Source: Chryseobacterium caseinilyticum (lineage in GTDB: Bacteria > Bacteroidota > Bacteroidia > Flavobacteriales > Weeksellaceae). Taken from it: a stretch of 64,000 nucleotides of DNA. A model generated the notes under the pieces. The model saw nothing but the letters and a program-made list of their open reading frames with translations. It was not told where the DNA came from and ran no database searches. The translations under genes and the position numbers were made by a program. Shown here one piece after another: positions 51,279-59,568 of this stretch (position 1 is its first letter; every line of letters starts with the position of its first letter). The DNA lies in the NCBI RefSeq assembly GCF_014837145.1, contig NZ_JACYFS010000007.1, positions 124,001 to 188,000 on the forward strand. Direction: 5' to 3'.

Positions 51279-52256
51279 TTACTTATTACTCATATCCGGA
51301 TTCCAGTCTCCGAAAATGTTTTTAATGGTGTATTTTTTCGCTTCTTTTTTTGTTAATTGATGCGACCAGGCTACACGGTTTTCAGTATTTCCGCCTTCGC
51401 CTTTGCTTTTGTATTCTGCGTAGTAGGCAGTTTTGTCTTTATCCGGGAACATTTTGTCGCCTTTCCATGGGTTCCAGCCTTCAGGAAGGATGTGGTTGCC
51501 CATTTCGGTATTGATGAAAACGGTTCTTGCGTAAGATCTCCACGGTCTTCCCAAAAATACTTTGTTGATGCCTTCTTTTGCAATTAATTTACAGTCAAAA
51601 AATACATAACCAAAACTTTTAGACTGATCAGTTGATGCCGCCGTAATGTAAGAATTGGCTAAACTTTTTATCGTACAGTTTTTGAAAACCACGGTTGCCG
51701 AACCGAAAATAAAGTCGGTTGTTCCTTCAATAAAACAATTTTCATAATATTGTCTACTGTGATTTCCACCGGTATAAACAGTGTCCTGACATCCTAAAAT
51801 ATTAGAGTCTTTGACGATAAAACGGTCACCTTCCACATGAAGCGCAACGGCTTGTCCCTGATTGCATGAAGCATTTTTAATCGTCAGATTTGAAATTTTA
51901 ACATCATCCGACATCACCAACAGCGTGTACGAATTGAAAGTCGTCATTTTCTCATTCAAAGCATCCAGTTTTCCTGAATAATCATCGTTGGAGATGATCG
52001 TATTTTCCTTACTGTCGCCCTGTAAAGTAATCTTATGTTTTGAAGATGGGATGACGATCTTCTCATTGTAAGTTCCAGCTTTAATTTTAACCAAGGCTTC
52101 ACCAGGACCTAAATCTCGGATCGATGTAATTGCTTTTTGAATAGAAGTGAATTGTCCGCTGCCATCTTTTGCAACGGTCACTGTGATGTAAGGATCAGTT
52201 CCGGCCAATAAAAAATTGGTGATGGAAATGAAGAGTATTAAAAATATTTTTTTCAT
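51279..52256 (-). CDS. Pectinesterase, CE8 family (copy 1)
   Basis: This 325-residue exported right-handed beta-helix enzyme removes methyl esters from homogalacturonan so that lyases and hydrolases can act. A signal peptide is at the N-terminus. Family motifs are FTSIQKAIT, QAVALHVEGDR, LGCQDTVYTG (catalytic Asp), EGTTDFIFGSATVVF (second catalytic Asp) and VFLGRPWRSYARTVF (conserved Arg and Trp). The C-terminal YAEYKSKGEGGNTENRVAWSHQLTKKEAKKY is typical. By eye it is a paralogue of the CE8 at 62088-63104. The upstream gap holds a large MITE-like element. Confidence 0.95.
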   Translation of the reverse strand: MKKIFLILFISITNFLLAGTDPYITVTVAKDGSGQFTSIQKAITSIRDLGPGEALVKIKAGTYNEKIVIPSSKHKITLQGDSKENTIISNDDYSGKLDALNEKMTTFNSYTLLVMSDDVKISNLTIKNASCNQGQAVALHVEGDRFIVKDSNILGCQDTVYTGGNHSRQYYENCFIEGTTDFIFGSATVVFKNCTIKSLANSYITAASTDQSKSFGYVFFDCKLIAKEGINKVFLGRPWRSYARTVFINTEMGNHILPEGWNPWKGDKMFPDKDKTAYYAEYKSKGEGGNTENRVAWSHQLTKKEAKKYTIKNIFGDWNPDMSNK

Positions 52257-52277
52257 TGAAAAATTATTTTGCTTTAA

Positions 52278-52500
52278 TGTTCTTTTGTCTTAAAACAAAA
52301 GAACCAAAAATTGCCTCCAAAGTCGGCGAATGTTATTTCAAGGCTGGAATTCTCCACTAAAAATTTAAATTTAATCCTAAAATTCCCAAAACTCGTGCGG
52401 ATTCAAAATGGTTCATCAAAAGATAATTTTTGCCGCACTCAAACAGTGGAAATTTTTTAACGGATTAGATTTAAATTTTCTTAACGCTCCAAATTCCTAA
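52278..52500. repeat. MITE-like composite palindrome
   Basis: It begins with a perfect hairpin GTTCTTTTGT/ACAAAAGAAC (52278-52303). A ~150-base imperfect palindrome follows, in which AAAATTTAAATTTAATCC on the left pairs with GGATTAGATTTAAATTTT on the right and CTCGTGCGG with CCGCACTC near the centre. No open frame of note. The rest of the 297-base gap is AT-rich. Confidence 0.6.
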
Positions 52501-52553
52501 GCCGATATTACAGTTCGTATTATTAGATTTTTAACTCAGTCTCAGCCTAAACC

Positions 52554-53459
52554 TTACTTCAACGTTTTATCTAAAAACTCCAGCGTTAGATTTAAAGTTT
52601 CTGTAAACCAAGGTTCGGCAGACCAGAAGGAGTGTGGCGTATCTTTGATTTCGTGAAATTCTGTGAAAGTTCCGTAGCTTTTCAGTTTTTTCATCATATC
52701 ATCTCTTCCAGCGTGAAAACGGGGTTGCGAAGAATTGATAAATAGAGTAGGAGGTGTTTTTTTATCCACGAATTCCAATGGGGAAGCATCTTTCCAGATT
52801 TCAGGATTGTCTTTGTGGGCATAGCCCAACCAAAAAGCATCGTAAGTTCCTTCTTTTCCGGATTCTTCATGAATAAATGAAACCACACCATCTACATTCA
52901 CAATCGCTTTTATTTTTCCTTTAGATTTTACTCCGACCAAAGTCGCAATCTGGGCACCTGCTGATTCGCCTAAAATTGCAATCTTTTTGGTGTCTACAGC
53001 ATATTTCTTTTTATTTTTCTTTAAATATTCAATGGCATTGTTTACATCATCAATCGCTGCGGGATATTTTGCAACTTCGCTCAATCGGTAACCGACTGCA
53101 ATAGCAACATATCCTTTTGCGGCCAATTCCTGAGCCATGTATTTTTCATTTTCCTTGCTTCCTGAAATCCAGCCACCACCGTGAACCATTGCGACTGCGG
53201 GGTGTTTTTTGGATTTGTCAAGAGGGTAGTAGATGTCGGCTTTCAGGGAAAGTCCGTTAATGTTGGCATATTCTACATCTTTATCGATCCCGATGTTGGG
53301 CGGAACCGGTCTGTTCAAAGGAGTGATGAACGGATGTTTCTTTTTAAGTTTTTCGTATGTTGCTTCGTTTGTGTAAGGAGTAGCATTCGGCTTTGTCTGA
53401 CCGAATGCTGTTGCTCCTACAAAAAAAACAAAAAGAAAATATAGTTTGTGAAAACTCAT
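52554..53459 (-). CDS. Secreted alpha/beta hydrolase (BD-FAE-like esterase)
   Basis: The start at 53459 (MSFHKLYFLFVFFVGATAFGQ) is chosen over 53555 because it begins the signal peptide. The mature enzyme (~280 residues) has the Aes/BD-FAE plan: the oxyanion hole MVHGGGWISGS, nucleophile in ILGESAGAQIATL, acid in LFINSSQPRFHAGRDD and terminal histidine in KDTPHSFWSAEPWF. It belongs to a different subgroup from the tandem esterases at 47541 and 48784. In a pectin locus it probably removes acetyl, methyl or feruloyl esters from oligosaccharides; which one cannot be told. Confidence 0.87.
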   Translation of the reverse strand: MSFHKLYFLFVFFVGATAFGQTKPNATPYTNEATYEKLKKKHPFITPLNRPVPPNIGIDKDVEYANINGLSLKADIYYPLDKSKKHPAVAMVHGGGWISGSKENEKYMAQELAAKGYVAIAVGYRLSEVAKYPAAIDDVNNAIEYLKKNKKKYAVDTKKIAILGESAGAQIATLVGVKSKGKIKAIVNVDGVVSFIHEESGKEGTYDAFWLGYAHKDNPEIWKDASPLEFVDKKTPPTLFINSSQPRFHAGRDDMMKKLKSYGTFTEFHEIKDTPHSFWSAEPWFTETLNLTLEFLDKTLK

Positions 53460-53637
53460 TTTTAAATTAATTTGGTGTGTTTGTTTAACCAAAACTTTTA
53501 ACCACAAATCGCCAGATTCGACTAAGTCAAAAGTCACAAAAGTTTTTTGACACATTAGTCAACTTCAAGTTTAAATGTTTGAGAATATTTAGAACACATT
53601 AGTTGAAAAATTAAAATTTTTCCTGTGCGCCCATATC

Positions 53638-53711
53638 CCGAATCCAAAACTCCGAATCGCAATCGCGGAACCCGAATCCAGAATCTCAAATCTCAAACTT
53701 CAAATCTCAAA
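53638..53711. repeat. Degenerate period-7 repeat after GH28
   Basis: The sequence CGAATCC, AAAACTC, CGAATCG, CAATCGC and so on shifts into CTCAAAT, CTCAAAC, TTCAAAT, CTCAAAT up to the GH28 stop codon. The last part matches the heptamers at 2838-2866 almost exactly. Confidence 0.6.
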
Positions 53712-55373
53712 TTATTTAACAGCATTCTTCGCAATCTCCTTCGAGATACTCAGTTGCTCACCTTTTACATCTTTCGGTAGTTTTACCGATGTAGTTTTGG
53801 CTCCTAAAACTTTGATGGTTGGTTTTTGAGCTGATTCCAGCTGAAGGGAAGAAAGATCAACGTTTTTACTGTTGTAGATCGTTGCTCCTGTTCCTTCTGA
53901 ATATTTCAGTTTTACGTTTTTCAGCTGAATTCCGTCTGCGTCAACGATGCTCAGTCCTTTTTTAGTTTCGAACTGAGAATCTTCAATGACGATATTTTTA
54001 AGGTTCATTTCTGCCAAACCGAATAAAGTAATCGCTTCATCAGAATTGGTTGCTGTGATATTTTTAAAGTAAATATTTCTGAAAACAGGCGTTTCCTCAG
54101 TCACCGGATATGTTTTTTCCGGAGCTTTATTTCCTTCCGCTTTTTGTCCGTCCTCCAAAACCGGAGAAGCACCTTCGTAGAACATATTGAAACCAATCGT
54201 CTGCGTCGGAATGTTGATCATATCGATGTTTTTGATATAAATATTTTCAACAACACCACCTCTTCCACGGGTTGTTTTGAAACGGAGACCGATGTCTGTT
54301 CCGATGAAAGTACAGTCTGAAACGTGCATATTTCTTGCTCCACCAGACATTTCACTTCCGATTACAAAACCACCGTGACCGTGATATACCATGTTGTTTT
54401 TGATGATCACGTTTTCAGTAGGCATTCCACGTTTTCTACCGTCTTCATTTTTTCCTGATTTAATGCAGATCGCATCGTCACCCACGTCGAAAGTATTGTC
54501 GTAGATCAGAACATTTTTACAAGATTCCAGATCTACACCGTCACCGTTTTGAGAATACCAAGGGTTTCTAACGGTAAGATTTCTTAAAATTAAATTGGAA
54601 GTCATCAATGGGTGAAGGTTCCATGCCGGAGAATTCTGGAAAGTCGGGCCATCCAGAAGTACCTGATCGCAACCTACGATGCTCACCATTACCGGACGAA
54701 GGAAATCTTTCACAGATTCCAGTTCAGATTTGTTGATTTTATCGGGAACGTTGAAACTTGAGCTGCCTTCAAATCCTTTTTTGTAGCTTTCTGAAGGGTA
54801 CCAGGTTTTTCCGTCTTTAGAAACGATTCCTCCTGATGCAACGAATTTTTTCCATTCCACTTCAGATAATTTCGATTTTTTCACGGCTCTCCACGCATCA
54901 CCGCTTCCGTCGATCACACCTTTTCCTGTAATCGCAATATTTTTCGCATTTCTCGCAGAGATTGGAGACTGGCAACGGATGGTATTTAAACCTTCAAAAC
55001 TCACGTCTACCAAAGGATAATCGCTCTTGTCTGTACTGAAAATAATCATCGCACCATCTTCCACATGAAGGTTAATGTTGCTCTGTAAAACGATGGGTCC
55101 GGTTAACCAAAGTCCTCTTGGAACCACCAGTTTACCGCCACCTTTTTTTACCAAAGCGTCGATTGCCTTTTTGAAAGCTTCTGTATTTTTTACACTTCCA
55201 CCTGCAACACCACCGAAATCTTTGATCGATACGGTATTTGCTGCGAAAGAAGTTTCTGCCACTTTAGGCATTTTAAACTCAATTCCCTTATAAATATCTG
55301 TATTTTGTGCGTAGAACTGTCCCGAAAACATCATTGCCGAGACAAGACCTATTATTTTGAATGACTTCTTCAT
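53712..55373 (-). CDS. Polygalacturonase, GH28 family
   Basis: This 553-residue exported beta-helix hydrolase cleaves alpha-1,4-galacturonosyl bonds. A signal peptide ends near GQFYAQ. GH28 signatures are all visible: NGDGVDLES (N-x-D), the pair of aspartates in GDDAICIKSGKN, GHGGFVIGSEM (His) and GLRFKTTRGRGG (the R-x-K motif as RFK). The long N-terminal and internal inserts (DGSGDAWRAVKKSK) suggest an exo-acting or rhamnogalacturonan-tolerant subtype, an inference. It follows the frameshifted CE12 gene by 10 bases, so the two are co-transcribed. Confidence 0.95.
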   Translation of the reverse strand: MKKSFKIIGLVSAMMFSGQFYAQNTDIYKGIEFKMPKVAETSFAANTVSIKDFGGVAGGSVKNTEAFKKAIDALVKKGGGKLVVPRGLWLTGPIVLQSNINLHVEDGAMIIFSTDKSDYPLVDVSFEGLNTIRCQSPISARNAKNIAITGKGVIDGSGDAWRAVKKSKLSEVEWKKFVASGGIVSKDGKTWYPSESYKKGFEGSSSFNVPDKINKSELESVKDFLRPVMVSIVGCDQVLLDGPTFQNSPAWNLHPLMTSNLILRNLTVRNPWYSQNGDGVDLESCKNVLIYDNTFDVGDDAICIKSGKNEDGRKRGMPTENVIIKNNMVYHGHGGFVIGSEMSGGARNMHVSDCTFIGTDIGLRFKTTRGRGGVVENIYIKNIDMINIPTQTIGFNMFYEGASPVLEDGQKAEGNKAPEKTYPVTEETPVFRNIYFKNITATNSDEAITLFGLAEMNLKNIVIEDSQFETKKGLSIVDADGIQLKNVKLKYSEGTGATIYNSKNVDLSSLQLESAQKPTIKVLGAKTTSVKLPKDVKGEQLSISKEIAKNAVK

Positions 55374-55383
55374 TATTTCTTTA

Positions 55384-56210
55384 TTATTTAGTTTTAATTA
55401 TATTTTTAAATTCTGTGAACACCATTTGTGCCACCACTTTTGCTCCTTCAGGCTGAAAATGGGTGTTTCTTTATTGCCTTTCGGATATGCTTCATAAACG
55501 CCTTCCGGAAGATTCATAAAGTAATGACTGCTTACATAATCCTGACCTTTTTTGGTGAAAAAATCCATGGATATTTTGTTTAAATCGATATGCGGAACAT
55601 TCATTTCCTTAGCAATATCGATTGGAGCCTGCCAATATTCACCGTGTACATTTTCCAGTTTCCCATCTTTCCATGCGAAGTTTCTTGCAACCGGAGTGAT
55701 GATAATGGGTTTGCCACCTTTCTGAATGGTTTGAGTAACGAATAATCTTAAAAATTCTTTATACCCTTCGATATTCACGTAACGTTCTGTATGTTTTTCT
55801 GAACCGTCGTTGTGACCGAACTGCGTCATCACGTAGTCACCAGGTTTTAAATTTTCATAGACATATCTCCATCTTCCTTCCTGAAAAAATGTTCTAGTGC
55901 TTCTTCCGCCGTGCGCTCTATCAATGATTTTAACTGAATCTTTTAATGCTGACAAACCTTTCAAACTGTCTTTCACAAAAAACGGTTGAAAAACCTGCCC
56001 CCATCCTGTAACGGGATAACGAACTTTCATATAATCTTTGCCGGGCTCATAATTTCCTGTGTAATCAGCCATTGTAGAATCGCCGATGAGGAAAATGCGG
56101 GTGACTTTTTTATCAGATTTATTTTTAGCAACGGCATTTTGAGACTGACATGACGACAGAAGAAATGCGGCAACTAAAAATAAAATGATATGATTAAATG
56201 TTTTGTTCAT
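55384..56210 (-). pseudogene. Rhamnogalacturonan acetylesterase, CE12 family, with a C-terminal frameshift
   Basis: The start at 56210 gives a lipoprotein signal (LLSSC, C21). The SGNH blocks follow: IGDSTMADY (S45), GWGQVF, HGGRSTRTF and TQFGHND. The open frame then ends KGNKETPIFSLKEQKWWHKWCSQNLKI at 55398, without the Asp-x-x-His pair every CE12 needs. One base added in GAAAC near 55466-55468 restores ENTHFQPEGAKVVAQMVFTEFKN and a stop at 55384, the normal family ending with the catalytic histidine. The gene therefore carries a one-base (or four-base) deletion, either a real inactivating mutation or a sequencing error in a short A run. An intact CE12 lies 5 kb away. Confidence 0.82.
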
Positions 56211-56254
56211 TATTGAAAGTATCAAGCACAAATTTTTTAAACCTTTGATTTCAT

Positions 56255-56287
56255 AAACCTAACGGGTTTTGAAAACCCGTTAGGTTT
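56255..56287. repeat. AAACCT...AGGTTT hairpin element
   Basis: A perfect 15-bp stem AAACCTAACGGGTTT/AAACCCGTTAGGTTT with a 3-base loop. The core AACG differs from other copies while pairing is kept. Confidence 0.75.
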
Positions 56288-56300
56288 CGTAGCCTTTTTT

Positions 56301-56374
56301 CCTCCGCAGACTCAGCAAATCAGACAGATTTTTCTTTAATATTCATCTGTGAAAATCCGTGAGATCTGTGGGAA
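56301..56374. repeat. CACAGATT palindrome, copy 4
   Basis: The left half CTCCGCAGACTCAGCAAATCAGACAGATT and right half ATCTGTGAAAATCCGTGAGATCTGTGGG form an imperfect stem and end at the GH43 stop codon. Confidence 0.6.
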
Positions 56375-56378
56375 ATAT

Positions 56379-58019
56379 CTAATTTTTTGTTATTCTAAAA
56401 TATTCAAAATCTGCGTAGCCACCGCGGTTTGCTTTCTGTGTGCTAACAGAATATAATCCCACTTTGGCTCCAATCCATTTTCCTGGTTTTGCCTGAAACG
56501 GTTCGCCCACTTTAATGAAATTTTTACCATTTTCGCTGTAGCTGAAGGTGCAAATTCCGTTTGGTTCGCTGACATTGACTTTAAAATAGGCTTCGTTTCC
56601 TTTTAATTTGGTTTCAAATAAAACTTTTTCCTCGCCGCCTTTTTCAGCCTTTTCAGCTTTTCTCAACTGAACATAATATCCATCGGTTTTATTGGTGATG
56701 ACAAGCGATGCGTGATCCATTCCCATGACCAAAAGACCGGCAGTTTTTCCTTCTTTGGCATCTTCGGGAGTCAACTTAACTTTAGTTGACGCTACAAAAT
56801 TCGGAGCCGGAAATTTTTGAGTCAAAAGATTCGGAACATTCCAAAGGTTTTTATCGTTTTCGCCCATTTTCATGGAGAATAGTCTCAGGAATTTCTGTCC
56901 GGGAAGTTTAGATGACCAAACGATGTTTTCGTTGGCGCTCCATTGCCACTGTAAACCTAATTTTTCACCATCAAACTCATCTGTTTCAGCTGGAGTTACG
57001 ACAGGATAGGTTTTCCCGACATTTGGTTTTTTATACGTTAAAACAGGTTCACCGATTCCGTTTTTATCGTTGTCGATTCCTATTACAGGCCAGTCTTTTT
57101 CCCATTTCATCGGCTGCAAATGCACGATTCTTCCTCCTGCATCCACATCCTGAAAATGGTAGAACCAGTCTTCACCTGAAGGTGTGTCCACCCAAGCTCC
57201 CTGATGCGGACCGTTTATTTTTGTTTTGCCCTGCTCAAGAACTATTTTCTCTTCGTAAGGACCGTAGATATTTTTTGATCTTAAAACCAACTGCCAACCT
57301 GTAGCCACACCGCCCGCCGGAGCGAAAACGTAGTAATAGCCGTTTCTTTTGTACATTTTCGGACCTTCAACTGTCGGATGTGCATCGTGACCGTCAAAAA
57401 TATGAACACCTTTATCCAAAACTTTCGTTCCTTCAGGATTCATTTTGTTTAAAGATAAAATACTTTTCACACCGGCACGGCTTCCTGCCCAACCGTGAAC
57501 CAAATAGGCCTGTCCGTCCTCGTCCCAAAAAGGACAGGAATCGATTAAACCTTTTCCTTCCATGACCAAAACGGGTTCGTCCCATTTTCCAAGAGGATCT
57601 TTGGTTTTTACCATGTAAATTCCAAAATCCGGATCACCCCAATAAATGTAAAATTCCCCTTTATGGAAGCGGATACTCGGTGCCCAAACAGCATCACCTC
57701 TTCTCGGAACAGCGAAATGTTCTTTCGGCAAAACATCCTGAATTGCATAGTTCACCAATTTCCAGTTGACCATATCTTTTGAATGAAGAATAGGCAATCC
57801 CGGAGCTTCGTTGAAACTTGAAGCGGTCATATAATAATCATCGCCAACGCGCGTAACGTCTGGATCTGAATAATCTGCGTATAAGATCGGGTTTCTGAAG
57901 TTTTTCCCCTGATCGGCAGTCCAGACTTCTGAAACGTAGGGTTTTTCCTGTGCATTTAAGTATGTTGATGCAATGGAAAATGCGGTGATTGAAAGTATAT
58001 TTAAAATTTTGTTTGTCAT
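56379..58019 (-). CDS. GH43 family glycosidase (arabinan/xylan type)
   Basis: This 546-residue exported enzyme has a five-bladed propeller (~30-340) with the three acidic blades visible: YADYSDPDVTRVGDDYYMTASSF (catalytic base Asp), GLIDSCPFWDEDGQAYLVHGW (pKa-tuning Asp) and TVEGPKMYKRNGYYYVFAPAGG (acid Glu). A C-terminal concanavalin-like domain (~350-546) is of the beta-xylosidase C2 type. GH43 enzymes remove alpha-L-arabinose or beta-D-xylose from side chains. In a pectin locus, arabinan or arabinogalactan side chains of rhamnogalacturonan I are the likely target. Confidence 0.93.
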   Translation of the reverse strand: MTNKILNILSITAFSIASTYLNAQEKPYVSEVWTADQGKNFRNPILYADYSDPDVTRVGDDYYMTASSFNEAPGLPILHSKDMVNWKLVNYAIQDVLPKEHFAVPRRGDAVWAPSIRFHKGEFYIYWGDPDFGIYMVKTKDPLGKWDEPVLVMEGKGLIDSCPFWDEDGQAYLVHGWAGSRAGVKSILSLNKMNPEGTKVLDKGVHIFDGHDAHPTVEGPKMYKRNGYYYVFAPAGGVATGWQLVLRSKNIYGPYEEKIVLEQGKTKINGPHQGAWVDTPSGEDWFYHFQDVDAGGRIVHLQPMKWEKDWPVIGIDNDKNGIGEPVLTYKKPNVGKTYPVVTPAETDEFDGEKLGLQWQWSANENIVWSSKLPGQKFLRLFSMKMGENDKNLWNVPNLLTQKFPAPNFVASTKVKLTPEDAKEGKTAGLLVMGMDHASLVITNKTDGYYVQLRKAEKAEKGGEEKVLFETKLKGNEAYFKVNVSEPNGICTFSYSENGKNFIKVGEPFQAKPGKWIGAKVGLYSVSTQKANRGGYADFEYFRITKN

Positions 58020-58153
58020 AAAATCAGATTTTTGATCTGTTTAGATTTTTAATCCCGAAATTTTGGGACAAAGATTTTTTAAAGTTGCTCTGCATACTTT
58101 TAGTTCGCAAAAGCGTTCTGCTTAGCAAAGGCTTTATGTTTTTAAAATAATAT

Positions 58154-58288
58154 TTTAACCATTAAGTTTTTATTAAGAAGTTTAAAAAAATTAAGCTGAG
58201 CTTCGCTTTAAGCAAGTAGCTCAATAAAATCTCAGATTTAAGCCTTAATAAATCTTAACTTCTTAAATCTCCTTAATGGTTTAATGGT
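58154..58288. repeat. ACCATTAAG palindrome, large copy
   Basis: The outer arms (TTTTAACCATTAAG and CTTAATGGTTTAATGG) and an inner hairpin TGAGCT...AGCTCA form a ~130-base imperfect palindrome within the 277-base gap between GH105 and GH43. A small relative lies at 32423. Confidence 0.6.
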
Positions 58289-58296
58289 TTTAAAAA

Positions 58297-59556
58297 TTAT
58301 TTTTCAAATTCCAAACTCGCCAAAATAAATGGTCCCGTTCCTTTTCCGTCATTCGAACGGATCTCTTCATTCACGTAATATTCGTAAGAACCGTCTCTGT
58401 AAGGTTTTCCTCCCAGACCGGCAACGGCACAACATTTATTTAAATTTACAACGCCATTTTCATCCACTGTAATCAGATTTTTGATGATTCCGTCGTAGCC
58501 TTTTTTAGCGGCAGCTTTGTATGATTTTGGCAGGTAACCTTTGTTCACAGATTTAATCATGGTGTAGACAAACATCGCTGAAGCAGTCGCTTCTTCATAA
58601 TTTTTGTTCGCCAATGGCTTATCTAAAACCTGATACCAAAGCCCTGATTTTTTATCCTGATATTTGATAACCGCGTCAGAATAAGATTTAATGTAAGATA
58701 TAATTCTCGCTCTTCCCGGGTGATCTTTAGGTAAATAATCCAAAACGTCTACCATTGCCATTCCGTACCAACCCATCGCTCTTCCCCAGAAATTTGGCGA
58801 AAGTCCGGTTTGTTTGTCTGCCCATGCCTGTTCTTTGCTCTCATCCCAGGCGTGATACAGCAATCCTGTTTTTTTGTCTAAAAGATTTTTCTGAACAGAA
58901 TCGAACTGCATTACGATATCGTCATATGCTTTTGCTGCATCTGCACCTTTTGTGAAATCTTTCGTATAATGCGTGTAGAAAGGCATTCCCATGTACAAAC
59001 CATCTAACCAAACCTGATAAGGATAGATTTTTTTGTGCCAGAAAGAACCTTCATTTGTTCTTGGCTGTCCGTCGATTTGTAAACGAAGCGTTTGAAGTGC
59101 CTTCAGGTATTTGTCTTTTTTCTCTTTTTCGTAAAGATAAAGCAATACGTTTCCACTGTTCAGCATGTCGATGTTGTACTTTTCAAGATCGTAAGTAGCG
59201 ATTGTACCGTCGTCCTTGATCAAAGTTTCGCCGAAACCGCTGATGTAGTCGTAGTATTCTTTTTTACCTGTTTTGATGTAAAGCTGCTCAGCTCCATCCA
59301 ACACAATTGCTGATGGATACGTCCATTTCGGGCTTTTGCTGAAATCGAGCATCCAAGCTTCAGGGAAACGCTGCATTTCAGAAAGCATCATTCTTTCAGA
59401 CCATTTCAGGTTTGTAGGAACTACTTTTCCTGATTTTGCAGTTTGGGTTGTCGCTTTAGCAGCCGTAGCCGTTTTTGTCTGTGCACAGGCAAGGAACATT
59501 CCCGAACCTAAAACCGCAACAGCGTATATTTTTAATTTTTGATTAATAAAACTCAT
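58297..59556 (-). CDS. Unsaturated rhamnogalacturonyl hydrolase, GH105 family
   Basis: This 419-residue exported (alpha/alpha)6-barrel enzyme hydrolyses the 4,5-unsaturated galacturonate left at the non-reducing end by pectate or rhamnogalacturonan lyases. The signal peptide has a likely lipobox (MFLACAQ). The catalytic Asp lies in VWLDGLYMGMPFYTHY (D185). Further signatures are NFWGRAMGWYGMAMVDVLDYL, GLWYQVLD and CCAVAGLGGKPYRDGSYEYY near the C-terminus. It is 12 bases downstream of the DUF4861 gene. Confidence 0.95.
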   Translation of the reverse strand: MSFINQKLKIYAVAVLGSGMFLACAQTKTATAAKATTQTAKSGKVVPTNLKWSERMMLSEMQRFPEAWMLDFSKSPKWTYPSAIVLDGAEQLYIKTGKKEYYDYISGFGETLIKDDGTIATYDLEKYNIDMLNSGNVLLYLYEKEKKDKYLKALQTLRLQIDGQPRTNEGSFWHKKIYPYQVWLDGLYMGMPFYTHYTKDFTKGADAAKAYDDIVMQFDSVQKNLLDKKTGLLYHAWDESKEQAWADKQTGLSPNFWGRAMGWYGMAMVDVLDYLPKDHPGRARIISYIKSYSDAVIKYQDKKSGLWYQVLDKPLANKNYEEATASAMFVYTMIKSVNKGYLPKSYKAAAKKGYDGIIKNLITVDENGVVNLNKCCAVAGLGGKPYRDGSYEYYVNEEIRSNDGKGTGPFILASLEFEK

Positions 59557-59568
59557 TGTAAGTCAATT

